A stretch of DNA of 64,000 nt, taken from contig JAEOAD010000034.1 of assembly GCA_036365145.1 (NCBI GenBank), positions 13,855,501-13,919,500 of the forward strand, given 5' to 3'. Within the stretch, counting starts at the first letter, position 1. Each line of letters begins with the position of its first letter. Positions 40,001 through 53,584 of the stretch are shown piece after piece. The notes under the pieces were generated by a model, which searched no databases, was not told the origin of the DNA, and saw nothing but the letters and a program-made list of their open reading frames with translations. Both the position numbers and the translations under genes were made by a program. This stretch comes from Orientallactaga sibirica (Eukaryota; Chordata; Mammalia; Rodentia; Dipodidae).

Positions 40001-40605
40001 CTCCAGTTTCTCCTAAAACAGATGAAAGAAGGCTCAATTGTACTAAAGAGAAAACCTCCAGTTTGTTCAGGTTCAATCTTTCTTCATTACCTCCAGGACT
40101 GCGACTTGAGTCTTCTCTAACTCAGACACCTTTTGATCGTGTTGTAACTTCAGTCCTTGTAGTTCATTGCTTTCAAGTTGCAGTATGTCCAGAATATTCT
40201 TCAGCTCTAATGACCACAAAACAATGCATAACCAGAACTATTAAATTAACATGGAAATACAAAATGAAACAGAAAACTATTGACTGACACTAGAAACAAC
40301 AGACACAAAATTTTGAGAGGCAGTAGTCAGTCGTTGGCCAATTTAATGTTCTTTTGTACTCAATAAACCATGATTCCAAAAAGCAAACAAAAGAATTGTA
40401 CTACTACTATTATTATTAAATTATTATATTTATTGAGGGAAGTACAGAGCCAAGGAAAGGCACTCATGTGGCCAGAGATCCCACATGGAGGGCCTGGAAA
40501 AACCATGGGAAGAAGAGAGAAAAGAATGTTCAAGGAACTCTTGCTATGTGGGGAGCTGGAGTTCCCAAGTGGTCAGAATCTAATATTTTTAAAATATATT
40601 TCTAT

Positions 40606-40645
<40 letters not shown>

Positions 40646-43600
40646 GAGAGAGAAAGAGGCAGAGAGAGAGAGAGAGAGAGAGAATGGGTGCATCAGGGCC
40701 TCCAGCCACTGCAAACGAACTTCAGATGCATGTACCCCCTTGTGCATCTGGCTTATGTGGGTCCTGGAAAATCGAACCAGGATCCTTTGGCTTTGCAGGC
40801 AAGCACCTTAACTGCTAAGCCATCTCTCCAGCCTCAGTATCTAGTATTATTTTTAATGGAAAGATCTCAAAGTATTGTTAAACATTGTTTAATTCGGAAA
40901 CTTCTTTTTCCCCAGGCAGGGTCTAATTCTAGTCTAGGCTGACCTAGAACTCACTCTGAGGCTCAGGTTGGCATGAACTCATGACGAGCTTCCTACCTTA
41001 GCCTCCCGAGTGCTAGGATTATAGGTATGAGCCACCATGCCCCATTAATTTGTTAACATTTTAACAAAGCTCAGGTTCTAAAAGGATTTTTGTCTACATA
41101 TAATGAACTAAGCTTATTTTATAAAAATAAAACTGAACATAAAAAAACTTTAAAATATAGGATCAGATTTATATGATGTTTCCCCTTAAAAAACAAATAT
41201 TTAAAAATGAACTGGACTATCCTCCATATTTACCTTTTATCTATGTTTACATGTCATTAAGTATTAAAAATACATTTTGTTTTTTTGGAGACAGGGTCTC
41301 ATGTAGGCCAGGATGGTCCTGAACTTACTATATAGTTGAGGATGACACTGAACTTGTGATCCTCCTGTCCCCATCTTCTGCATGCTGGGATGATGGATGT
41401 GTGCCACCATGCCTGATTTAATGTGGTGTTGAGGGCAAACCCAGGGCTTCATGTATATTAGGCAAGCAATTTACCAACTGAGTTATATCCCCAGTCCCCC
41501 CTACACAAACTGCCTTTGCTTCCAAATTTTGTAATCATAAATCTTTTTATAATGCACATAACAGCCTACTTTCTCTAGAAGGGCAGAGATGGGTACAATG
41601 GTTTTACAAGTGTGAATTATAAGAGTTTTGAAACCATGGGAGAATGTCCCAGTTACATTTTCACTCAGCATACTCTGCTTAGCTGTGAATATGATTACTT
41701 TGCTTTAAAATAAACCTGATCAAATTGAATGGCAGGAAACAATATCATATTCCTTTTATTATTTGCTTTTCTTTGCTTATTAGTAAGGTTTAACTTCAAT
41801 AAGTTTGTTTGGTCATTTATATTTTTTATGACCTGTAATACAGATATTTCTAACATCAAACTTTATAAAATTTTCTTTAAACTTACCAGTTTTATGTTTG
41901 GACATCTGCTGTAAAATTACCTGAAGATTTTCTTCCTCTTTTTCAATTTCCTGCTTTATAAGTGCAAGTTGAGTTTTTTTTTCACATATGTGGATATTCA
42001 GTTCTCCTTTCTGAAAACTCAGTTCTTCCAGAAGTGATTTTACTTCCTGTGTTAAAAAAAGTCATCCTTTCTGCGAAATTATGAATAGAAATTCCTTTAA
42101 AATAAGTTCTATTGTCTCATTCCATAGCACTCTACTTGAGAAACAAGCTCAGTTTTGTCTTTTATGTAAGGACAACAGCACTATAGTTATGCTGACATAT
42201 AGTTGTATAATAGAAGAAAGCCACACAACACTTGGCACCAACACATAACATAGACCAAAATGATGTTCAAAGGATAAATTTATATTTTCACTTGGAGAGA
42301 ACAATGAAAGTACTTCAAAATAAATCTATAGCACTACCTTAGGACTCTTAAGAAAGTCTACTGAAAAACATACCCTAATGTGACTGCACTTCTCAGCTAC
42401 TTCAGTTTCTCCCAGTGTCAGAGCTTCCTGGAGGTCAGCCTTTGCCTGGGCCATGCTTTCTTGGAGTAGAAGCAGCTCCTCCTTCTTGTGCCCTAACTGG
42501 CTGTCTAAGACAACCATCTCCTGCTGCTGACCTGCCACCTGAGAAGGGAAAAGTACAAAGTCTGACCAAAGGCTCTTTTTCTAATACTTGGTTTTGTATT
42601 TTGCAATCTTTTTTTTAAATAATAAAATAAGAACTGTAAAGCATAAGTAAGTTTTAGAATAGTCTTCTCCAGGCATCTGTTGCCATACCTGAATTTTTAG
42701 TTTTTCTAGCTCAGCTTTCTTGGCCTGAAGAAGAGTCTCAGATTCTTTGAGGACCTGCAGGTGGTGATCCTCACTGCGTTCTGCTGTGTCGATGTCTCTC
42801 TGCAGGTTTTGAAGCCTAAAGGCATCAACAGTACTGAGCATACACTAAGCAAGACTGACCCCCACAGCTGAGCCTGAGCCCCCTGTAGCCTCCAGAGCTC
42901 TGCCTTACTTACTCTTCAGTCAGTTTTTCTTTCTTCTTGCTTAGACACTGGAAGTCTGTGTCTTTTGTTGCTAAAGCTTTATTAATTTCTTTCAACATTT
43001 CCTCTTGTTTGATTTTGTGCTGCTCCAAATCCTTTGTGTCCGCCTGGAGCAATCTAAAACACACCACTTAATTCCCCCAAGCTTCTTAGACTTAACATGC
43101 ATTATTTATATAATCCAATTATTACCTTCTAGGAAACAAACCTTTCACTCTTGTCACTATACACCACTCTACGGTGGCTGAGGGATTCTACCTACCTCAG
43201 TTGCTGGTCAGCTTTGACAAGGTTAACAGCAGTCTCCTGAGCTCTCTTTTCTAACTCCTCAGCATCTGACTCGGTTTGTAATAAACTTCTCTTGGCTTCA
43301 GCAAACTTTTCAACAGCATCTTTTGTCTAAAAAATAAACTGTCATTAAGCAATTCACCTACCATATTCACCCACAGCTATTCGCAGTATAAATTGGCACA
43401 CTTCTTGGGAAACAAGACCAAACAGAAAGACATGAATGCCTATTTGTTTGGACTCTCAATGTTCAGAAAATAATTCATAGGCAAATAATTACTATATAAA
43501 CATATGCAGAAACAATATAAAACTTGACAAGAGATTAAGTTGCAGTGAATCAACACAACAAAATACTGTGTAGTTTTTAATAGCTGACAGCACAGCAGCA

Positions 43601-46080
43601 TGCATGAACGTTGTATTGTTCAAGAAAAATCATTCTAAGTGGTATAACCACTCAGTGTAAATATATACAACTACATCTGTGTCAACAAAGAGCACTTGTG
43701 GGAAGATAGTCATTTTGATAGAGATTAGGAGCAAGACAGTCGACTTTTGCATGTAGTTAGGGACACAGGCCCAAAAGAACATGGATGCCAACCCACCCTA
43801 ATCTGATTCAAGATGGCGATGAGCAACAGCTTTCTGGTTCTTCCTCCTTTCCTTCCTCTCCACCCCCATGGTGGGCTCTCTCTGAGTCTGTGCTCTCCTC
43901 CCATGACCACCATTTACATTTAGACCTAACCAATGAGGCTCATTCCAACTAGATACCTATTTACATCTCAAAGGTTGTAAGAAAACTGTAAAAGTTGCCA
44001 TGTCGATTACCTACTGTGGAGCCCTCCTACCTTCGGGACTTTTCTACTTCACCTCTGCTTGGTTTTCCTAAGATAATTTTTAAAGCTTACACAATACATA
44101 AATTAATAAAATAAAATTAAGAAAAAAGTTTAGATAGGCAGAACCAGGCTGGAGAAATGGCTTAGTGGTTAAAAGTGCTTCCTGTGAAGCCTAAGGACCC
44201 ATGTTCTACTCTCCAGATCCTACATTAACCAAATGCACAAAGGTGAAGCCAGTGCAAGATCACATATGTCCACTAGGTGGCACAAGCATCTGATTTCGGT
44301 GACTGAGACCTGGTACGCCAGTTCCACTCACCCCCATTCTCTCTAAAAGAATTTTTTAAAAAATATTTTATTTATTTATTTGAGAGAGAGAAAGACGGGG
44401 GAGAGGGAGGAGAGAGACAGAACGGGCGCACCAGGGACTCAGCGTTTGCCTGCAGAGCCAGAGGATCCTGGTTCGATTCTCCAGGATCCACATAAGCCAG
44501 GTGCACAAGAAGGCACATGCATCTAGTTTGTTTGCAGTGGCTGGATGCCCTGGCGTGGCCATTCTCTCTTTCTCTCTCTCAAATAAATAAATATAAAGAA
44601 ATAATTTTTTTTTTTTTAAAGATAGGCAGAACTTCAGCTGTGTGACTCTGGGCCAGGTAAGGTTCCTTCTGAGTTCCATTTGTAAACTGAGTTAACACAA
44701 TATTACATACAGGGTTACCAGGAAGTTTAAACGAAGTGGTATTTAGAAATGACCAATGTGTGCCCATAGTGAAGGCTCAATAAAAGGAAGTTTCTTTACC
44801 TCAACTTTCTTCTGTTTGTGTCTTAAAGTATTCCATGTAGGAAATTCATTACCCACAAGAATCACCCCAGAAATGACTATTTTTATTTCAACTTGGAACT
44901 ACTTAAATTAATAGAAACTTATTGCTCAGGGGCTAAAAATATTTTTATATCATTATTTATGTTATCAACCAGAAGAAAAAATAAGATTTGTGAGGTTTAC
45001 AGCAGCTTTATAAGAATCATATTGGCCATTAAAAAAAAAAAAAAACAGACTATAGAGCCCAAATAATAACAAAAAACATACACATAGGATAGGAAAGCAG
45101 AGCATGCTGAGAACACAATAATTTTAGGAATTTTAAATATGCTATTTTATTTAGTTCACACTAAACAGCCTACATGTTCTCTTTGCATGTGAAGATAAGG
45201 AAAGCAAAGTCTGAGGGTTTCAGTGACTTGCCCATGTCTTCTCAGCTTCTAAACTAGCAGAGTCCAGCCTGCAATGTGCTCACCTGACTTAGACCACTGT
45301 GTTCTTACCTCCTGTTCTCTTTAGGTAAACAACAGTAAGCTGGTTGTCTCACACACAATGAGCTCATGCCCAAAACTACACCATGACACACCTTGTCTTT
45401 AGTGCATGAAAGTTCACTCTCAGCTTCTGCCAGGAGTCTGTCAGCTTCCCTGAGCTCTGAGCGACGTTTCAGAAGGGTCTTCTCTATACACTCAATTTCA
45501 TCTACAATATCTTCATGGTGTTTGAGTGATTTTTCTATTTCTAGTTCAGTCATAAGACTCTCAACATTCTCATTGATGAAGTCTCTAAAAATTAAATATA
45601 CACATATAAACATTAAGAAATTTTAAGTGTAGACAATATAGACACTTATAAGCCTAATTATGAAGAAGATGTGCAACAATTTTCTAATTTTGTAAGAGAG
45701 CCAATTGCAAATGATCATATCCAGTTAAGGTCAGTTTCTAGCTTTTTGTCATGAACATGGGATAGAGTATTGGTATTAACTGCAAAATATGCAGGATGGA
45801 TGGTGGATTTGTTTGTGCTTCAGAATCTGGCCAATACAACGTTGGCACTTCTATTCCTCAGAAGAAAAATTAAGTCACAACACAGTGATCATCTATCCCC
45901 TGAAAACTGTCCTCATGATCCATGTCACAGTCTGCCCCAAAGACTGCCCGACTCTAGTCTGTCAAGAGTAAAACTGTCCTAATATTTGACAAGACAAAAA
46001 GCATGACACAAAACTTAGTAATGCAAGGCTAACATTATTTGAAAATGGACCTATCCATGACTGCATGACCAAAAAAAAAA

Positions 46081-46136
<56 letters not shown>

Positions 46137-49100
46137 AAAAAACAGCCATTAACAGATTTTTCTTTTCTTTTCTTCTTCTTCTTATTGTTAATTTTGGTTT
46201 TTCAAGGCAGGGTCTCACTCTAGCTCAGGCTGACCTGGAATTCACTATGTAGTCTCAGGGTGGCCTCGAATTCATGGCAATCCTCCCATCTCTGCCTCCC
46301 TAGTGCTAGGATTAAAGGCGTGTGCCACCACACCTGGCTTCATACTTTTCTTTTTAAATAAAGGCACATAGGTAATCTTTACATTTTTCTTTGAGTGTTT
46401 ATGTATTGCTAGAATTTTCCAGAATAACTTTTGGTTATCCTACTGCCCTACAAGCCCCTCAAAAGTCCTCAAAATAGAAAACTTCCCCCACCACATACAC
46501 TCACAAAAGTAGCAGATATAACCCCCGAAACATTTAGCCCCCCTCCCCACACTAAGAAACATCTAGTCCCAATCTTTTCAGTGGCCCTTGCAATCCTCTA
46601 CCAGGTTGTCAGTTACCTGTCTCATACTAGATGATGGTAAGCATGTCTCAGTCTGTAGGCCTCACTCCAACCCTGGGGTCTGGTCTAGTCGAGTTTAAAT
46701 GACAAAATCTAAGGACTGCAATAATTCACAGGCTACTACAGAAGAGAACATTTTACATTACTGACCAGTTAACAGATGTTGTGCACATCAACTGACGCTG
46801 CACCAGGTGCTGGGATCCAGAGTCAGAGACTAGCTATCACTGTCAAGGAACTCCTGGGCTCCTCACAGTATTATATGAACAGAGTTATACTAAAGGCTGC
46901 TAACCTTCAATTGTGGGTGCCTGAGAAGAAAAAGGCTTGGTGTAAGAGGGCCCCTGACCTTAGTTTTGAAGACAGGGTGGAGTTAGGCAGGGGGTAGGAA
47001 AGGTATTTCAGGCAGAGGACAGCACATGTGAAGGTGTAGAGGCAGCATAAAATGTACTCAAAGGGTGGTAGCATGGCCGAGTGGTCTAAGGCGCTGGATA
47101 AAATGTACTCAAGGAGACCACAAAAAAGTTAAGTGGTTCAGACTAAGCACTGTGTAAGGAAAAAGATAACACAGATAGACAGGAGGGTAGTATGCACACC
47201 GTGATGGGACTAAGCTTCTCAGTGTTTCCCTAACAGACTGGAGAGAAAGACTTACGATATGGAAGACCAGTATACCAGTATGGATGCTTCTGCAGTGTCT
47301 AGTGACTGATTAAAGGCCAGAGCAGTGGAAATGACAGAAGTCAGCTGGAGCTAGAGAGCTCGTTGTGAGCAGAGACACAAGGACTATAAAGCCAATTGGA
47401 TGCTTGTAGAAGTGAGGACTGGAAACCCTGCCATATGTTTTGCAAGGCACTGATTTGGATTATTGGGAAAGAGAACTTAGATTTTCACTGTCCAAAATAA
47501 CACCTAGTGTGTAGCACTAAATTAATTAAAATTAAATTCTGTTTCTCAGCCCCACAGCTACATTTGAAATGTTTCTCTCCCCCTCTCTACACACACATGT
47601 GTAGATCTTGAACATTTCCAATATCACAACAAAGTTTTCTTAAGCAGTGTTGATTTAGGTTATTTTCATAAACTGATATAATATCCATTTGAAGTATAAA
47701 AATATAATGCCCAATAATTACTTTCGCTGTTGATGTTTCTGGATGGTTCTGTGCAATTCTTCTACTTCATGTTCTAATTCTTTCTTCTCTAGCAAAAGAT
47801 CATCAATGTTACGATGTAGTTCTTCTACTTCTCTCTCAGACTGCTGCTGGGATGCTCTCAGCCACCTTGCTTCCTGTCCTTTTGATTTCAAATGCTGCAC
47901 CATGTCTTCTAACCGAGAAACTTCATTCTCCTGAACAAAAGAAAGAAAAAGCATTCCAGAAACAGTGTCTCTCTTCTTTTGCTACCAAAAGTTGAAATTA
48001 CTTGGTTAAAGTGGTATCTTTAGTCTGAAAATATGAAAGGAAAAATTAAGTCAAGTCAGTGTTTTCATATACCATAAGAGAAATTGACAGACTGATAGAA
48101 CACTTGGCTTTTCCACATGAATTTACCAAACTTCTTGTGGACAACCTCTCTGCCTCCAAAGAGGTCACCCTCTAACAGAAGATACAGTGGCCTCTCCCTT
48201 CTCTAGACACACTGGAGGAGAGTCATCTAAGAAAGCTGCCCCCAAGAAGAGATTTTCAAGAATGCATGATAAAGGAAAGACTCAGGCTCAGGAAATAACA
48301 TGCAAATGTAAGGATGAATGAAGCACACTAGGGAAGCCATTTAAGCACTTGTCTATGTTTGGAAAGGAGAACCATTTTAAGAAATTATCAATAAATGCTA
48401 AATAGACAGAATTGTTACAAATTAGAATACACATTGAAAAGAGAATGTGTACCACTATTAACCACTTAAAGGCACACAGGTGTTCTGGAACTAGTACCAT
48501 CTATTACAATGGGACTGTGACCTGGCATTAGGTACCCCAGTCTTTATCTGCTTCTCAGTATGCAGGGAAGAGGGGAGGAAAAAAATCAAAGGGTCTAAGT
48601 GCTCTGAGTTTGCAAGCGCAGCTTTGCCACATTAGAAAGTGGGCTTAGAGGTTAAGGCGTTTGCCTGCGAAGCCAAAGGATCCCAGTTCAATTCTCCAGG
48701 ACGCACGTAAGCCAGATGCACAAGGGGCACATGCATCTGGAGTTCATCTGCAGTGGCTAGAGGCCCTGGTGTGCCCATTATCTCTGTCTGTCTCTCTTCT
48801 CTCTCTCTCTCTGCTTGCAAATAAAATTTAAAAAAAAAGAAAAGAAAGAAAGTGGGCTGGGGAGATGGCTCAGCAATCAAAGGTGCTTGCTTTCAAAGCT
48901 TAATGGACTAGGTTCGATTCTCCAACACCCACATAGAGGCAGATACACAAAGTGGTGCATGTGTCTGGAGTTTAACTGCAGCAGTAAGAGGCCCTGGTGT
49001 GCCCATACTCTCTAATAAGTAAAAAATAAATAAATAAAAAAAGAAAAGTTAGGGCTGGAGAGATGGCTTAGCGGTTAAGGCGCCTGACTCCTAAGCCTAA

Positions 49101-51158
49101 GAACACTGGTTCCAATCTCCAGCGGATCCAATCTCCAGGTCCCACGTTTAGCCAGATACAGTGACACAAGGGTGCAATGCCGCACTTGACCACTGGGGGG
49201 GGGCGCATGCATCTGGATTTCATTCGCAGCAGCTGAGAGGTTGCTGGCGGGCCCATCTCTATCTGTCTTCCTCTTCCTCTCTGTCTCTCTCCAAAAGAAA
49301 AAAAGAAAAAGAAAAAGAAAAAAGTTAGAAAGCAATCTAGATTAGGAAGTAATCATCTTTTTGAAATCTAGCTAAGAATATAAGGTGCAGTAAGAATTCC
49401 ATCCCTTATTGTACCTACAAATAAAGAAATGTTATGTAGTCATTAAAATACAGTTTAAGCTGGGTGTGGTGGTACATGCCTTTAATCCAAGCCTTGGGAG
49501 GCAGAGGTAGGAGGAATGCCATGAGTTCAAGGAAGAAAAACTATCTCAGAAAAACTACCAAAACCAAAAACCATAAAAAGAAGAAAAATGTATGAAAAAT
49601 ATTAATTTTTGGAATGAAAGCACTTTTGTAACCCAGATTTTGGAGAGGCTTGAAACCTTACATGCTGTTCCAAACAATATTTTAATATGAGAATGCTTGC
49701 TTGGTTCTAAATACTAGCCTTGCAACCATACTTCTGGGGTATAACCCATTGAAAGGTAGTCGACTATCAAGTGTTCATCTTTCAGGCACTCATGGAAGCA
49801 GAGTTGCATATTTTCCCACTTACCAAGTTATGGTGCTCTGGGACGTTGCAATGCAGCAGACCCACAGGAATGAGGGGGATAGCAAAGTTCTGGGGAGGAG
49901 GTCCACACACAATGGGGGCTCCAGGAGGAGGTGGGCCATAAACAACAGTACCAGGGGTGAAAGGTCTGCTGTTGTTGGGCAAAGGAGGCGGTGGTGCATA
50001 CAGAGCCATGCCCTGGGGTACAGGAGATCCATCAGGAAGCACAGTATACATCATGTACCCAGGAGGCACAAATGAGGGATTTTCTTGCTCATCCAGCCCA
50101 GTCTCTTCCTGGCTATCTCCTTCACTATCTGCATCTCAGGAGAAATAAACCAAAGAGTGTGTTAGTAGATAAAAAGATTGAAGAGAGATCAATAGCATTT
50201 CCACAAAGATACTGGTGATGTAAAAGTAATGCTTACAACAATGAGAGGAAGTTTTGAAGAACAGATCAAAACACAAACTCAAAGTATTTTCAGCAGCTGA
50301 AATTTAGGTTTTTCTTATGTGTATTTTGGTTTATTTCTTCATTCATTAATTTACTCATTTGTTAATTTATTCAGCAATCATTTACCTGCTTCATACTACA
50401 TAAAATATCAGTTGTGCTATGAAATCAAATTGCACTCAGAATTTATCACTGTCATGACATGTAACACTTTCCAATGATGGCTTATACTTACTGTCTCTAA
50501 AAGCAGGAACTGTGTCTGCTTATCACTGATCAACAAAAAACCAAGTGTATAGAAGGTACTCATTCAATAACTAGTTTCTGGTTTGTGGTTTTTTGGTGTG
50601 TGTGTGGGTTGTTGTTTTTGTGGTGCTAGAGGTTGAGTCCAGGGCTTTGCACACACTAGGCCAGTTGTTTACCACTGAGATACATCCCCATCTCAATAAA
50701 TACTTCTTGAATGAATAAATCACCAGAAGGTAGTATTGCAATTTTACAGATTAACAGGTTCAGAGCACCTACATAATTTGACCATGACCACACAGCTATT
50801 AAATGCAAGAGCAGGACTTACCCAGGTCTGATTCTTCCCACTAGAGTGTTGGAAGACTGACTTGCAATACTGAATTTTAATAGAGCTAGGTTAATGCCAT
50901 GATAAAAAGATATAAGGCCCGAAGCTCCAAAAGTACAGGAAAAGAAGCTGCTCTCTTGGGTCAATGGAAGAAGAGTAGAAGAAGTCTCCAGAAAAAGGGT
51001 ATGGTCTTCTCGAAGAATGAGTAGGAATTGTTTGGGAGAGGAAGGAAGAATAAAAACATTCCAGCCAAATAGTTAAAACATGGAGGCTTGGGGCTGAGGT
51101 AGCTCAGTGGCCAAGTGCTTACTCTGCATGTGGAAGGTGCTGGGTTCGATCTCCAGCA

Positions 51159-51194
<36 letters not shown>

Positions 51195-53528
51195 CTAGAA
51201 GAACCAGGCATGCTAGACTATCTGTAGTTAAGTATCCTATGGAAAGTAAGACAGGGGGTGGCCAACATGGGAGGATCACAGAGAACCTCATAGGGTAAGC
51301 TAAGGATTTTAGAACGTGTCTAAAGATTTTAGGGAAACAACACAAGGTTATTAAACAGCAAAGGGAAATGCAATTTCCTTTACATAATATGACTTACTTC
51401 TATTTGAAAATGATTTCTGCAACCGATTCCTGATGGGTGAATAGACCCAATATCCTGAGGCAAGTGGGGGTCCATTACTGTCCTCCCCCTCTTGCTGTCC
51501 AGGCTGTGGTTTCCTAAGAGGAGTTGAAGCTGTGTACTTTAGGCCCACACCAGAGTCCTTGGTGACCTGGGAACTATGGCTGGAAACCTAAAATAAATAA
51601 CAGGAGAACACACTGTCTAGTACAAACAGAAAGGCTGACTTTGAGAAATGTCCAAGTACAGAGCCAAGTTGAGATGTAGGAAAACTGAACAAGCCTTTGG
51701 TTTTTTCATTATCATATTTCTTACTTTTCACAGATGGAAGTGCAAAGTGATTGCATGGTTGCATAAAATGAAGCTCAATATACAGAGTTCAGCTTATTTA
51801 CATCCCTCTGGACTTGATCAACACAGCATGTCAGGGAGGTTGACCAGAGAGAAGACCTATGTATGCACTGGCTGGAGTCATGTCAGACTGCTTTGTAAAA
51901 GTGAAGGACCAAAATGGGGAAAGCAAGCAAACCAGTCTACTACTTCCTCAGACACTCTTTAACTTCCATCTCACATCCTGGTTTTTGGTCCATTTTTCTA
52001 GAAATAATAAACTCTTGATCATACAGAAATGGTAAAACATGTTATCTAATGGTTTGCCTGGGATAATCTGATGCCACAATTTTTTATGAGGGAGAAATGA
52101 AAACAAGCTCTCTCTGTATGTGATAAGACCCCTGAGCATCAGACTGTTGTCTCCCTGTACTTGTCTTCACTAGTGGTCTCTTCTCCTTAGTTTTATCTTT
52201 CACAGTCCAGTAACTAAGGGAAAAGAAAGTGGTAAGCTTTCCCGGGAATCTGGACATTAGGTCTTCAGCTGTCAAGAGCATGGGAAGGCTTTTTTAAAGC
52301 TTTACTGCTAGTCTCCCTGGGTCCCATTTTCTAGGTCTAGCCTCCAAACCCACCTGTGGCTCAGCTCACAGGGTTTTGCTTTAACTAAAAGCAATTCCAC
52401 CTCCAGCCAGTTTGTGCCTAGGATGTTGGTTTCTTTCCAATTTCTAGGAGCAGGTATCTGCTCTTGGTTCTGTTCAGGTCCCTGGGATCCTTGTGTCAGA
52501 GCTGTTTCTCACCTACTATTGCTCCACAGCTAACTCAAGCAGGATGTCACTGAGCCCACTGGCTTTGGATGAGTCCAGCTTACAGTCCACTCTCTGCTCC
52601 CAAAGTCAGGCAGCAAACCCTGATCATTTTGTCTCCTTTCAGTCCATAATGCCATCTCTTCTTATTTTTTTTCCAGCTCCACTAATCTAGCTCTGGCTTT
52701 GATCATTCCCTTGAATGAATTCCAACAGCCCTACACAAAGCTCATCATGCTGTAAGTCCAGCCTCTACACTCAGCCCAAATATTCTTATGAACTCTGATT
52801 AATCATAACCTGTGTCCCATTACCTAAATAATTAAGTAAAAGAGACTTAATGGCCCTTTTTTAAGGCATGTGCCACCACGCCCAGCTCACATGTAACTTT
52901 AAAAAAATATATTTTAAAATTTATTTAAGAGAGAGAAAGAGGTAGAGTGAGAGAGAGAGAGAATCGGTGTGCCAGGGTCTCCAGCCATTGCAAATGAACT
53001 CCAGATACATGCGCCTCCTTGTGCATCTGGCTTATATAGGTCTTGGGGAATAGAACCGGGGTCCTTTGGCTTTGCAGGCAAGTGCCTTAACTGCTAAGCC
53101 ATCTTCTCCAGCCCTTAATGGCCCTTTTTAGAGAAACATGGACACATCTAACCTTTCCACTTCCAGCTAGTCTTTTGTTGTTTCCCCTAAAACCTCCTAG
53201 CTTCACAAAGTTCCTTGCCATAGCTAACTGAGCCAGCTCTCTCTTCTATACCAGCTATTATCCTCTTTGTAAAACCCCTCCTGGGATGTGTGCTAAGTGC
53301 TCACCTCACAACTCAACAAACTGAATCCTTGATACTTCTCTGCATCTAGAGGACATAGGCCAAGTCTTTTGTCATATGCATGTCACTACTGTTGTAACTA
53401 CAACAGCCCATAAACTCCAATGCAGTCCAGTACTTTGCCTAGACTGGTAAGTGCTCAATTTCTGTGTAATGGAAATGAAATGTAGGCATCTATTTTTGTG
53501 TCTACACCTCAGTACAACTGTATCATCA

Positions 53529-53584
<56 letters not shown>

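Noticed and set aside
39733..40287. 184-codon open frame on the + strand
   Set aside because: It is the antisense of CNTRL exons w18 and w19 plus their introns, and shows no protein motif.
47067..47140. a functional tRNA-Leu gene
   Set aside because: Only the 5' half is present; the anticodon arm, variable loop, T arm and B-box are missing.
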